From Oligoflexus tunisiensis (GTDB lineage Bacteria; Bdellovibrionota_B; Oligoflexia; Oligoflexales; Oligoflexaceae), in contig NZ_BDFO01000001.1 of assembly GCF_001748245.1 (NCBI RefSeq), forward strand, positions 1,659,345 to 1,723,344: a DNA stretch of 64,000 bases, in the 5' to 3' direction. Below, piece after piece: positions 15,996 to 25,216 of this stretch. A program made the position numbers and the translations under genes. Positions within the stretch are counted from its first letter, which is position 1, and each line of letters begins with the position of its first letter. The notes below the pieces were generated by a model. It did no database searches and had not been told where the DNA came from. It saw only the letters and a list, made by a program, of their open reading frames with translations.

Positions 15996-18887
15996 TCAGT
16001 GATGCGTATCCGATGAAGCGCTGGCCCGGAGCGGAGCTGCGTCCTTGAAGACATCATCCACTTTGGTAATGGTGATGGCGGACTCTGGGATGTTCAGCTT
16101 CAGGGAGCCGATCCGCTTGTCCTCGTCCAGGAGTTCCTTGGGCTTTTCGCCATCGTATTTCACGGTGGAAACCGCGTCGGACGCGAGGAGTTTTTTCAGG
16201 CCTTCGGCATCCTGAGTAATCATGACGATGCGCAAATTCTGGGCAGAGAAGTGCTTCCGAATGGCTTTGTTCACGTCATCAAGCGTCAGCCTGCTCAGGC
16301 GGTCGCGCATGTGGCTCGTGTATTCCCCTATGCCGTACCAGGCGGAATCAAGCGCATAGCCGATCTGCTGGTCCTGGGTGGCGGTCATCACAAAGACGTT
16401 CTTCATCAGGTATTCACGGGTCTTTTCAAAATCCTCCTGAGTCAGACCATTCTTCACCAGTTTATCCAGCTCATAAAGCGCAATGCGCAGAGCATGATGC
16501 GCATTCTCCGGCTGCACCGGACGGATCCAGACCTCAAAAAGCTGGGCCTGACGCACGATGTTGGGGCTGGGGAAGAAGGAATACATGCCGCCGGGGAAGG
16601 CTTCGATGTAGGCATAGTCACCGTAGTTCATACCGCGGACTTCGCGAATACGCTCGTAAAGATGCGACATGGAACTGCGATGCTCCCCGAGCCACGAGCG
16701 GGCCAGCCAGAGCGCAGCGAAATCGGGGTGGGAACGGGTGACTTCGATCGGTGTGCCAAAGGAAATCGCTGTGGCACGGGTGCCCTTCTCGATGATGTTG
16801 ACTTCCAATCCCTTGGGCTTCTGACCCGCAATGTTTTTCGCGGGAGGCAGAGCCGGGTCGGCCGGCAACTGGCTGAGTTCCGTCTTCAGAAGGTTCAGCG
16901 TATCCTCGGCGATATCACCGTTCACACCGATGGTCAGATTGCTGCGCGTATAGGCTTTTTTCACGAATTTCTTCACATCATCCAGCGTGATGCTTTCCAA
17001 TCCCGCCACGGTCCCGATCACCGGATGGCCATAGGGTGTGCCGGCAAAAATCCACTCCTGCAGACGCTCCTTGCCGAGCTCCTCCTCATTGTTATTCCGC
17101 AGGCTGTTTTTCAGGTTATTCAGCTGCACCGACTTCAAACGCTGAAAGTCCTCGTCACGGAAACCAGGCGTCAAAAGACTGGGGGCTAGAAGACCGATGA
17201 CCTTCTGCGCATGATCCTTGTGCGTTTGAATGGTGAAGGTGGTCACCTCCTTGTCGGTGAGGTTGCCAAAACCGGCGGCCATCGGGAAGAGAGCCTTTTG
17301 CAATTCATCATAGTGATAACGCTGCGAACCAGCCTCGGAGATCATCGAAGCGGCGAGATACGCGAGGCCTTCCTTGCCTGCCGGATCCTGGGCCGAGCCC
17401 ACTTTGAATTGCAGCTTGATGTTCAAAAGAGGAATTTTATTCTTCTGCGCGATCACCGGAATGTTCGCCCGGGGGAGAGGAGCTGGTTTCATCGAAGCGA
17501 GGAGAGGCAATTGACCCGTCGTCTTCGGCAGGGTTTCATGCGACAGCGTTGAGACCACAAGATTTTTGTCGGTGAAATATTTCTGAGCGGCCTTCTGAAC
17601 GTCAGCCGGGGTGACCTTCGAACTCGCGACAAAGTATTGATTCAGCGTATCGTATTTGCGTTCATAGCGCACAAACGAAGCCAATGTTGCCGCGATGCTT
17701 TCGGTGTTGTCGAGGCGCCGGGCAAAGCCATAGCGAATGTTGGAGCGCACTTCGTTCAAACGCTCCGCGCTGACCGGCTCGGCCAGAGACCTGGCATAAA
17801 CCTTCAGGATCGCATCACGGACATAGGGCACATCCTTGGGATCCTTGACCATGGCGCTCACGGTGAAGAGATCGGGATCCTGCGAACTCGATGACATGGC
17901 CGCAAGACGCGTGACCTTCTGCTCGTCGATCACGAGCTGCTTATATATGTCCGACGTTTCACCGAAGGCCACATCAAAGAAAAGATCCAGAGCCGCATAA
18001 TCGCGATCCGTCGTGGAGAAGGCCGGCCCGTGAAAGGCGACGGAGATCAGGGGAAGAGTGGGACTGTTCCAGGGGACGTGAACATAAACGGGTCCCTTGC
18101 TGGGCGGTTCCTTGGGAATGTTCACCTTATAGGAACCCGGCTTCCAGTTGCTCCAGTATTTTTCCACGAGCTTCACCACCCGGGCCGGCTCCACATCACC
18201 CGCCACGATGATGGCGGTTTTCTCGGGACGATACCAGCGGTCGAAAAAGACCTTGGAATAGGCATATTGATTGGGCATATCCTCGATGTCCTTGATAAAG
18301 CCCATCGTCGTATGCTTGTAGGTGTGGGTCGTGAACGCCTTGTCCTTGGTCACTTCATAGAGCTTGGACATGGGATTCGCGCTGTTCTTGTTGTACTCGC
18401 CGAGCACCGCGCGCGCTTCGGTTTTGAAGGCGGACTCCGGATATGCCAGATTCTGGAAACGATCCGCTTCAATCTTCAGCATCAATTCCAGATCATCCTT
18501 GGAAAAGGTCGTATGGTAATTGGTGTAATCATTCGTGGTATAAGCGTTCTGTCGCGCGCCCATTTTTGTCAGATAACCCTGATACACTTCCGGTGGTGTG
18601 GTTTTCGTTCCCCGGAACATCATGTGTTCAAAGAAGTGAGCAAAGCCCGTTTTGCCTTCCTCGACTTCATTGCGCGAGCCTGTTTGCACAGGAATTTGCA
18701 GCGAGATCAGATTGGGAAAACCGGTCGGCACGACGATGACCTTCAAACCGTTGGGCAGGGTTTTTTCCGTCACAGCAAAGGGCAGAATGTTGTCCGCTTT
18801 CGCCGCCGGCTTTGCCGGACTGGCAGCCTGGATCAGGCCTGGCGAAAGAGCGATCAGCAGGGTCAGGATGCGGAGTCCAAATCGCAT
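15996..18887 (-). CDS. M16 (pitrilysin-type) zinc metallopeptidase, secreted
   Basis: This 963-residue protein has a signal peptide (residues 1 to about 21). The N-terminal M16 half has the inverted zinc motif H84-F-F-E87-H88 and a downstream ligand glutamate near 163 (VLGEYNKN). Two central M16_C domains and a second, catalytically silent M16 half follow. The tandem arrangement forms the clamshell chamber that degrades short peptides. It acts in the periplasm or at the outer membrane. AAGGAGA precedes the ATG. It is monocistronic between the tRNA and a divergent PLP-enzyme gene. Confidence 0.93.
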   Translation of the reverse strand: MRFGLRILTLLIALSPGLIQAASPAKPAAKADNILPFAVTEKTLPNGLKVIVVPTGFPNLISLQIPVQTGSRNEVEEGKTGFAHFFEHMMFRGTKTTPPEVYQGYLTKMGARQNAYTTNDYTNYHTTFSKDDLELMLKIEADRFQNLAYPESAFKTEARAVLGEYNKNSANPMSKLYEVTKDKAFTTHTYKHTTMGFIKDIEDMPNQYAYSKVFFDRWYRPEKTAIIVAGDVEPARVVKLVEKYWSNWKPGSYKVNIPKEPPSKGPVYVHVPWNSPTLPLISVAFHGPAFSTTDRDYAALDLFFDVAFGETSDIYKQLVIDEQKVTRLAAMSSSSQDPDLFTVSAMVKDPKDVPYVRDAILKVYARSLAEPVSAERLNEVRSNIRYGFARRLDNTESIAATLASFVRYERKYDTLNQYFVASSKVTPADVQKAAQKYFTDKNLVVSTLSHETLPKTTGQLPLLASMKPAPLPRANIPVIAQKNKIPLLNIKLQFKVGSAQDPAGKEGLAYLAASMISEAGSQRYHYDELQKALFPMAAGFGNLTDKEVTTFTIQTHKDHAQKVIGLLAPSLLTPGFRDEDFQRLKSVQLNNLKNSLRNNNEEELGKERLQEWIFAGTPYGHPVIGTVAGLESITLDDVKKFVKKAYTRSNLTIGVNGDIAEDTLNLLKTELSQLPADPALPPAKNIAGQKPKGLEVNIIEKGTRATAISFGTPIEVTRSHPDFAALWLARSWLGEHRSSMSHLYERIREVRGMNYGDYAYIEAFPGGMYSFFPSPNIVRQAQLFEVWIRPVQPENAHHALRIALYELDKLVKNGLTQEDFEKTREYLMKNVFVMTATQDQQIGYALDSAWYGIGEYTSHMRDRLSRLTLDDVNKAIRKHFSAQNLRIVMITQDAEGLKKLLASDAVSTVKYDGEKPKELLDEDKRIGSLKLNIPESAITITKVDDVFKDAAPLRASASSDTHH

Positions 18888-19294
18888 GTTTCACGTCTCC
18901 TTCAGAGTTTCTCGAACTTTCTGATCTAGCATAAAGCCCAGGGTGATCCCAGGCTTTTCAGCGGCGGGAGTTTATGAAAAACTGAATTGGGTGTAATCCT
19001 GCCGTGGAGCCTGGCGAATGGCATGCAGCCTGACTCGACATCCGAATTCGGATCCGCCGTCGCCCAATGTTCCTGGGCTCCCTGGAGCACCCTGTCCATG
19101 GAACCTTGGCTGCGACATACCCAGAGTTCCCCGGGATGACCCAAGGCGGGCAGGACTCCATTCCGAGGAGCATGGGTACGCTGGGCCAACGGAAATGGAC
19201 GGAAGCAAAGCCTGGCACAGGTCTGATCCTGCGCCTTGCATGGCTTCGAAGTTGGCCACGATCATCCGGTTTTCAATTACAAGGATCACAGCCC
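18888..19294. other. 407-base divergent intergenic region, GC-rich
   Basis: This gap separates the leftward peptidase gene and the rightward aminotransferase-like gene. Most of it is unusually GC-rich for a promoter region and stays open in several frames. Three overlapping leftward frames of 86-105 codons are rich in Pro, Gly and Ser and share no motif, and a rightward frame runs into the aminotransferase. None has a convincing ribosome site, so no gene is called. A structured leader RNA is possible. Confidence 0.4.
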
Positions 19295-20419
19295 ATGGAC
19301 AAGGATTTTCGCACGTACTTTGCCAGCAAGCCGGGTCTCATTCACTTGAACAATGCGGGCCTTTCGCCCATCAATATCAAGGCGGAAGCCATCGTGCATC
19401 ATTGGGCGGAACGCTATCGCCGTGAGGGCATGTTCTGCCATGAGGCGGGTCTGGAAGCGATCGAGGAATCGCGACAGGATCTCGCGCAGTTTTTGGATGC
19501 TGAGTCGGGATCGCTTGCATTTTTCTCCTGCACCTCAGCGGCCGTGAGTCAGGTGGCCTTTCAAATCGATCTCAAACCAGGGCAGGAAGTTTTGATGTGG
19601 GACCAGGAAAACGGTTCGCATCTTTATCCCTGGCAGGAAGCCTGCCAGCGTTCAGGAGCGCAGCTCGTACTGGCGGCATCAGCGCCAGATCTCGGGACAC
19701 CCGTCGAACGCCTTCTGAGCCAGGTCACCGAACGCACGCGGGTCATCGCGGTGTCGTGGGTACAATTTCAAACCGGAGCTCTGACCGATTTGGAACCTCT
19801 GGTTGCGCTAAAAAAAGATCGCGATCTTTGGATCGTGGTCGATGGCATCCAGGCAATCGGAGCACGACCCTTTTCCTTTCGCAATATGGGCATCGATGCG
19901 CTGATGGGTGGTTCGCATAAATGGATGACGTCACTGGCGGGCGCGGCTTATCTTTGCATCAAACCGGAACGAGCGAGGGAATTGAGACCGCATAATGTGG
20001 GAGCTCAAACCCTGGAGAACGGCAAGGATGCCCGACGTTATGAATCCGGCTCGCGACCGGTGCTTGAAATTCTGGCCTTGGGGACATCCGCACGTCTGAT
20101 TCGTGGTTTGGGTCCCGCGCGTCTGATGCAAAAGAGTCTGGAGTTGAGCCAGATGCTCGCGGATGGTCTCAGCGATCTCGGTTATCAGGTGGCGCGACCT
20201 AACGGCCCCAGGCTGACGACGCCGCTGATCAATGTCACAGCGGGAGCACGCACAGTCCTGGGAGATGTGGAGGCGATCAGTCACGCCCTGCAGAAGAATA
20301 AAATCAGTCACGCCCGACGTGGTCAGGGGCTTCGACTGTCGCCGCACGCGCACAACAATCGTGATGATATCCTTGAAACTCTGCGGGTTTTTTCCGGAAA
20401 ATTTCGCAGTGGCTTATAG
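19295..20419 (+). CDS. class V aminotransferase-fold PLP enzyme
   Basis: The 374-residue protein has the PLP-binding Lys209 in GGSHKWM and the cofactor-contacting Asp183 in VVDGIQAIG. The opening IHLNNAGLSP is the substrate-cradle motif of the cysteine desulfurase/isopenicillin epimerase/kynureninase-like class V group. No SufS-type active-site cysteine loop is evident, so it is more likely an epimerase, lyase or aminotransferase than a dedicated FeS desulfurase. AAGGA lies 11 bases before the ATG at 19295; the 76-codon upstream extension lacks protein-like character. The stop codon overlaps the convergent gene on the other strand. Confidence 0.85.
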   Translation: MDKDFRTYFASKPGLIHLNNAGLSPINIKAEAIVHHWAERYRREGMFCHEAGLEAIEESRQDLAQFLDAESGSLAFFSCTSAAVSQVAFQIDLKPGQEVLMWDQENGSHLYPWQEACQRSGAQLVLAASAPDLGTPVERLLSQVTERTRVIAVSWVQFQTGALTDLEPLVALKKDRDLWIVVDGIQAIGARPFSFRNMGIDALMGGSHKWMTSLAGAAYLCIKPERARELRPHNVGAQTLENGKDARRYESGSRPVLEILALGTSARLIRGLGPARLMQKSLELSQMLADGLSDLGYQVARPNGPRLTTPLINVTAGARTVLGDVEAISHALQKNKISHARRGQGLRLSPHAHNNRDDILETLRVFSGKFRSGL

Positions 20420-20830
20420 GTCGCGGTCTTCGGTGCAGAGAGTGCTGACGACGCGGCAGCGTCCAGCGGCCGGATCCTGGAGGCATTGTTCAACAGCCTG
20501 GCGCTCCATGGCCGCGAGGGCTTCAGCGCTGTGACGAACACCGGGAAGCTGGGCCCAACCATAGTGACCCCGGCGATCCACGGCCCAGGCGAGACAACCG
20601 TCCTGAACCGCAGCGACGGCAAAACAGTCCTGACCTGGTCTTTTCTTGCGACAGGTTTGAATCGCTTCCTGCAAGGTTTCGGTGATGCTGGCCTCCGAAA
20701 CAACAGAAAACTCGCGGAGAGTATCATACGTTGAAGCAATGACACCCCACTGTGCTGCCTGAACCTGATCCACGAGCAACACCAAACCCAACATACAGAA
20801 GCGGTAGCGCCGCTTCATCTCGGACAACAT
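20414..20830 (-). CDS. secreted Cys-rich protein, DUF4189-like
   Basis: The 138-residue product starts with a signal peptide ending at about VQAA. Its mature part contains Cys-spaced blocks (AIQTCRKKRPGQDCFAVAAV, DGCLAWAVDR, AVEQCLQDPAAGRCRVV). This resembles the DUF4189 pattern, in which paired cysteines frame a GCxAxA motif. Four to six cysteines suggest disulfide bonds in the periplasm. The ATG at 20830 is preferred because GGAG lies about 8 bases upstream. It overlaps tail-to-tail with the preceding gene by 6 bases. The function of the family is unknown. Confidence 0.65.
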   Translation of the reverse strand: MLSEMKRRYRFCMLGLVLLVDQVQAAQWGVIASTYDTLREFSVVSEASITETLQEAIQTCRKKRPGQDCFAVAAVQDGCLAWAVDRRGHYGWAQLPGVRHSAEALAAMERQAVEQCLQDPAAGRCRVVSTLCTEDRDL

Positions 20831-21000
20831 AATCCTGACTCCCATGAATGACTTTTTCCTATTATGCAGGTTTTATTTTCATGAGGGCAGATGTCGGCAG
20901 GAAAAAAATAAACTTCACACGAAATTCAAAAACAAGATACTGACTGACCGTCCAGATATGTTGTAAAAATAGGGTTTTCGTTTATCAAAGGGGTTGATGC

Positions 21001-21504
21001 ATGCGTTTTGTAGTAAGCTTGCTCACGAGCATCGTTCTGATCTGCTGTCGCACGACGAAAGAAGAAGACAAACGATTCTTTGCGGCAGGGCAGAGTTCCA
21101 ATGAAGGCATCGCCGGTGTGAATGTGAATCCACCACCCGATCCCAAGCCCGGCAAACCCTTGCCGCCGCTTATTCCAGAAGCTGCCGATCCCCTTGAAAA
21201 AGGCGCCTTTTATCAACTCTGTCAGGCGCAGAACCAACTCACATCGCAGCAATTCCTTACTGTCAAAGCCCTGCTTGCTGCGGTGCATCAGCAGGACTGC
21301 GCTGCGGGAGAACGCTGGCTGCGTGACCAACGAAATAAAAGCATCATGATTGACAGCGAGGAGTTGGTGGAATTGCAAACCCTCACGCTTTTGCAGAACT
21401 ATCCGCACATTCGGGATCTTTACATCAAAATCGCAAGGGGCGTGGCTCCGGTCTGTCCGGTGTCACGCCCACAGAATTGTCATTTTTCAGTGCCGGAGTT
21501 TTGA
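21001..21504 (+). CDS. probable exported protein of unknown function
   Basis: The 167-residue product has a short basic start and hydrophobic core (MRFVVSLLTSIVLICC). A cysteine sits where a lipobox would be, but it is preceded by Ile-Cys rather than Gly/Ala/Ser, so lipidation is doubtful. A Pro-rich linker (residues about 45-62) follows. The C-terminal half has four cysteines and a stretch (ELQTLTLLQNYPHIRDLYIK) that resembles one leucine-rich-repeat unit. It may be the remnant of a longer LRR protein or a small secreted factor. It stands alone. Confidence 0.6.
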   Translation: MRFVVSLLTSIVLICCRTTKEEDKRFFAAGQSSNEGIAGVNVNPPPDPKPGKPLPPLIPEAADPLEKGAFYQLCQAQNQLTSQQFLTVKALLAAVHQQDCAAGERWLRDQRNKSIMIDSEELVELQTLTLLQNYPHIRDLYIKIARGVAPVCPVSRPQNCHFSVPEF

Positions 21505-21525
21505 AGCGGAAGCTGGCCTGAAAAC

Positions 21526-22329
21526 CTACGCAAGCAACAGACTGCAGCAGGTCAAGGCGCCATCCGCTTTGATCAGCTCACTCATATCCAGCTTATGTAC
21601 GGTCAGCGAACGAACGCGGGCCGCATCCATCAGTATTGTTTCACTCGCGGGAAAACCATCCTGAATCAAAACCGCATCCCCCACGCGCACCACATTGGCT
21701 GCAGCCGCATCCGGCACATGAATCGCGGAGGCGCCCGGCAGGGCAGCGAGGATGGGGGCTGCCATCTCATGAGCCGCCGGCTGATCCGCAACGAGCAGCG
21801 TCGCATCATCAAGCGCCGACAGCACGGATTTCAGGTGCAGACCCGCCGCCACAGGCAGGGCCACCACGCGACCTGGAAAGAGCGCCTCAAGCTGTGCCAC
21901 CGCTTCCTTGTTGGTACGCTTGGAAAGTCCGACAAATATCTTTCCACCCATCTGCAGAACATCACCGCCATCCAGGGTGGCCGGTTCCGTCAGTCTGTGC
22001 AGGCGCAGCGAAGGTTCGATCTGCTGCAGTTTGTGTAAGACAGAATACACCGCCGAACTTTCCCCACGCCGGCTGTCAGCGCCGATGCGGGCGATCACCG
22101 CCGTGGATTCCACCAGGATCGCGGTGTCCTCGATAAAACAGGAGTCCGGATAACGTTCATCCGCGGGCACCACAATCAGCTGACCGACGAGCGAACGCAG
22201 AACCTCGGTATAGCGCTCGTGCTGGACATGCGCGCGGTCGACATCAATGGGGGCTGGCGATTGCTGCAGAGCGAAGGAAAACGATCGGGGCAGAGGACGA
22301 ACCAATGCATAGCGCCTTTGGTATGACAT
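21526..22329 (-). CDS. dimethylarginine dimethylaminohydrolase (DDAH) family protein
   Basis: This 267-residue pentein-fold enzyme hydrolyses methylated arginine (or arginine-like substrates) to citrulline and amine. The motifs are all present: Glu67/Asp68 in CFIEDTAIL, TLDGGDVLQ near 118, His165 in GLHLKS, and the nucleophile Cys261 in LTCCSLLL at the very end. Length fits DDAH rather than arginine deiminase, which is about 400. The start at 22329 follows AGGAG by 11 bases; the longer alternative starts before that site. It is a single gene flanked by intergenic gaps. Substrate preference is inferred from family only. Confidence 0.88.
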   Translation of the reverse strand: MSYQRRYALVRPLPRSFSFALQQSPAPIDVDRAHVQHERYTEVLRSLVGQLIVVPADERYPDSCFIEDTAILVESTAVIARIGADSRRGESSAVYSVLHKLQQIEPSLRLHRLTEPATLDGGDVLQMGGKIFVGLSKRTNKEAVAQLEALFPGRVVALPVAAGLHLKSVLSALDDATLLVADQPAAHEMAAPILAALPGASAIHVPDAAAANVVRVGDAVLIQDGFPASETILMDAARVRSLTVHKLDMSELIKADGALTCCSLLLA

Positions 22330-22427
22330 GAATGTTGAGTCTCCTATAAACTGTCGCATCAACAAGGTTAGGGCTTGTGCGGTCGGCTGCCCGCGTCTTC
22401 CCTCTTGACTCTTTGTTTACACGATAG

Positions 22428-22832
22428 TCAATCGGATTTCCGACTCAAATGTTTGTCGATCTTGGCGAGGAGTTCATTCCAATCGATGGGTTTCGTGCAG
22501 AGTTCATTAAACCCAAAGCGTCTATAATCGGTTGACGGGGTCATGCAGGCGGTGACGGCGATGATGGGCAGATCTTCGAACTCGGATTTCAGAATGCGGG
22601 TGGCTTCGATGCCATCCATGATGGGCATGTTGATGTCCATCAGGACCAGATCGGGACGGCCGTTTTTGGATAATTCACGAATTTTTTCAACAGCTTGTGA
22701 TCCGTCCGCGACATCGATCGTCACGAACCCTTCTTTGCGCAAACGACGGGCGAGGATGGTCTTGTTCATCTCCTCGTCGTCGGCAATCAGCAGTAGAGCC
22801 TTGCTGCGTTCCATGAATACCATGCACTCCAT
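22428..22832 (-). CDS. single-domain response regulator (CheY-like)
   Basis: This protein of at most 134 residues consists only of a receiver domain: acidic pair in LLLIADDEEMNK, phospho-acceptor Asp in LVLMDINMPIMDG, switch Thr in IIAVTACM and Lys in ELCTKPIDW. There is no output domain, so it probably relays phosphate or acts by binding a partner. It is a candidate partner for the receiver-terminated hybrid kinases elsewhere in the window. Three in-frame ATGs (22832, 22823, 22814) cannot be separated by ribosome site; 22814 starts directly at the domain. Confidence 0.88.
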   Translation of the reverse strand: MECMVFMERSKALLLIADDEEMNKTILARRLRKEGFVTIDVADGSQAVEKIRELSKNGRPDLVLMDINMPIMDGIEATRILKSEFEDLPIIAVTACMTPSTDYRRFGFNELCTKPIDWNELLAKIDKHLSRKSD

Positions 22833-22944
22833 ACCTTCCGGCCTTCCAGCTTAACGGTAAACACTTCGATCCGATTTACCAGGGAAGCTGACAGTTGGGT
22901 CATGAAGTCCATCCCTTCCGCAAAGTTTGGCGGGAGACCGCGCC

Positions 22945-24690
22945 TCATGAAGTCTGGATGAGGACTTTGCGGGGTTCGCCTTCGTCCTGTTCCGAGTAGT
23001 CGAGGGCCAGTTCCCCCGACAGCAGCCGTCTCGCGATCTCACGCTGTTCAGCCAGAATTTCCTCCAAGTGCTGCACCTGTGTCAAGGGATTGGCCAGGAC
23101 CACACGGAAGACGTTGATCAGCTGTCCATGATAGCGGGACGGCTCCAGTGCGGTCCGCGAAACAAAGGACGCGCCCCGATCGCGCTGCTCTTTCTGGATG
23201 GTAATGGTCAGACGATTGAGGTGCGCGTTGATATTAAAGAGTTCCTCCCGCGAACAGGTAGCCATGAAACGGCGTACATCAGCGGGAACAAAACGATAGG
23301 TCAAAAGATTGAGTTCAGGTTCCGAGATCAACTCAAAATCTTCGGTGGCGTTGATCATATTGGCGAAGGTCCGCGCCTTTTCAATGCCGCCGTCGATCAG
23401 AAGCTCATAACCCTTGCGTCCCATGATGCGCAGTCCCGAGTGCACAAGCATGGCCATGCCCGGCCGCGATCCTTCGATCGTCATGCGCCCCAGATCGCGT
23501 GAACCCTTGCGGATGATATACTCCGCATAGTGAGCCACCAGAGTCAGAGATTTATGATCCTTGAAAAGGGCCATGCCAGCCCCCATCGGCACATAGAGCT
23601 GCTTATGCGCATCGAAGGTGACGGAATCCGCCCGTTCAATGCCCTTGAGCAGGTGCTTGTACTTCCTGGAAAAGAGCGTCGGACCACCCCAGGCGGCATC
23701 CACGTGAAAGTGAATATCATGGGCTTCGCAGATGTCAGCCAGCTCATTCAAAGGATCGACGCTGCCGGTCTCGGTCGTGCCGGCAATGCCCACGACGGCA
23801 ACGATGGCGATCCGCTGCTTTTTGCAACGCTGGATCGTTTCCAAAAGTTCCGATACGATGATTTTATTGTTCGCATCGGTTGGAATCGAAATCAGATTGC
23901 GGCGGCCAATCCCCAAAAGGTTGGCGGCTTTTTTCAAGGAGTAATGGCCACGCCGTGACACAAGGATGGCGGCACCCTGATATTCGTAGTGCTGCATGGC
24001 GGCGAACAGACCCTCTTCGCCGATGCCGGCAAAATCCTGCTGCGGCTGGAACAGGCGATTGATGGCCACCCACAGCGCGGTAAGATTGGCGATCGTCCCA
24101 TCGGAACAGAAAGCACCCAGGGCACTGCCCGAATATTGAATATGTTCCTCGTAAAACGAGGCATTCCGATTGTAAATGAGGCGGTGCAGCATGCCGAGCA
24201 CCTGACGCTCGAGCGGGGTGAAAGCCTTGGAGGTTTCAATTTTGACGAGGTTTTGATTCAAGGCGATCATCATCTTCGAGAGCGGCAGCATGAAATAGGG
24301 CAGGGCCGAGGTCATGTGGCCGATGAAGCGCGGTGAGGCGACGTGCACCGATTCGGCCACCACGTTTTTCAGCAGAAAATCCGCCTGTTCCGACACAAAC
24401 GTAGGGTCTTCCGGAATCTGCGAATCCAAAAAGTTACGCTCCAGCTCGTTGGGAGCGATCACGCGCGAAACAATATGCTCCTTGAGAAAGCCGATCAGGT
24501 TTTCGGAGATCTGCTTTTCAATTTTGCCGAGCGTACTGTTCTCGCTCTCAGGAACCGTGAAGATTCGGAGCAGACTCTCATAGTTGGCTTCAGGGTGCAC
24601 GGCTTTGCTTTTCTTCTTCACGGGCCCACTCGTCGCGTTAATTTGACTGAAAAACTGAGTAACATCCATAGCAGCTTGCAGCAGAGGCAT
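22945..24690 (-). CDS. panP: PLP-dependent group II decarboxylase (PanP-like aspartate 1-decarboxylase)
   Basis: The 581-residue enzyme carries His249 (SRRGHYSLKKAA), Asp331 in HVDAAWGG and the PLP lysine Lys363 in TFDAHKQLYVPMGAG. The layout and the long N-terminal region (about 1-110) match the PanP group, described in Vibrio and relatives, which makes beta-alanine from aspartate for coenzyme A. A glutamate decarboxylase role is the main alternative. Interestingly, a coenzyme A gene (coaX domain) lies elsewhere in this window. The ATG at 24690 has no good ribosome site, and 24669 is a possible shorter start. The gene is in the same direction as the PilZ-like and fusion genes to its right. 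Confidence 0.8.
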   Translation of the reverse strand: MPLLQAAMDVTQFFSQINATSGPVKKKSKAVHPEANYESLLRIFTVPESENSTLGKIEKQISENLIGFLKEHIVSRVIAPNELERNFLDSQIPEDPTFVSEQADFLLKNVVAESVHVASPRFIGHMTSALPYFMLPLSKMMIALNQNLVKIETSKAFTPLERQVLGMLHRLIYNRNASFYEEHIQYSGSALGAFCSDGTIANLTALWVAINRLFQPQQDFAGIGEEGLFAAMQHYEYQGAAILVSRRGHYSLKKAANLLGIGRRNLISIPTDANNKIIVSELLETIQRCKKQRIAIVAVVGIAGTTETGSVDPLNELADICEAHDIHFHVDAAWGGPTLFSRKYKHLLKGIERADSVTFDAHKQLYVPMGAGMALFKDHKSLTLVAHYAEYIIRKGSRDLGRMTIEGSRPGMAMLVHSGLRIMGRKGYELLIDGGIEKARTFANMINATEDFELISEPELNLLTYRFVPADVRRFMATCSREELFNINAHLNRLTITIQKEQRDRGASFVSRTALEPSRYHGQLINVFRVVLANPLTQVQHLEEILAEQREIARRLLSGELALDYSEQDEGEPRKVLIQTS

Positions 24691-24746
24691 CAAGATCTTG
24701 GAACTTTATTACATACACATTCCGGAAGGGATTTTCGGCCAGGCAC

Positions 24747-25157
24747 CTAGTGCAAGGCACCCATGGAACGGCCACCGTTGGCACCCAGCTCAGCCAAAAG
24801 GTCTTCGAGTTCTTCATCGACACGTTTGAAGCCGACATGCAGCTGCAGGCTGTGACCCTGCAGATTGCGGTGCAGCACCTCACCCGTGGCCACGACAAAA
24901 CCGGCCTCAGGTCCGACAGCGCTCAGTTGAATATTCAGGGGTGCGCCCACCGGAAAGAGTTCACTCAAATCCGCTGGTGAAAAGATGAAATCATGTTCGA
25001 GGTAATCAAGTTCCGCGATCAGTTCGCGGTGGGAAATGCGGCGTCCACGGGCGCGAATCAGCAGACGAAAGGGCTGCGCGCGCACGATAAAATGCACCGA
25101 TCCTTCGTAGTGCCACCACGATTCTTTAGCTGCGAGGCTGGGGCCTTGTGGATCCAT
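24747..25157 (-). CDS. PilZ-like small protein
   Basis: The 136-residue protein resembles a PilZ beta-barrel. It has a basic segment RGRRISHRELIAEL where PilZ has its RxxxR, then FIFSPADLSELFPVG in place of DxSxxG, then strands NIQLS, VVATGEVLHR and LHVGFKRVDEEL. The cyclic-di-GMP binding signature is degenerate, so nucleotide binding is uncertain. There is no membrane segment. It sits 59 bases downstream of the TVP38-hydrolase fusion gene and 56 bases upstream of the decarboxylase start, so co-transcription is plausible. Confidence 0.55.
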   Translation of the reverse strand: MDPQGPSLAAKESWWHYEGSVHFIVRAQPFRLLIRARGRRISHRELIAELDYLEHDFIFSPADLSELFPVGAPLNIQLSAVGPEAGFVVATGEVLHRNLQGHSLQLHVGFKRVDEELEDLLAELGANGGRSMGALH

Positions 25158-25216
25158 ATGCGAAAACGACGCTCCAAGGGATGTCTGCCAATTCGATCGA
25201 AAGCCCCCAGTATAGA

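Noticed and set aside
16251..17189. A 312-codon plus-strand frame inside the M16 peptidase gene, with others at 18030-18929.
   Set aside because: The minus strand encodes intact M16 motifs here, and the plus-strand frames lack ribosome sites and recognisable content.
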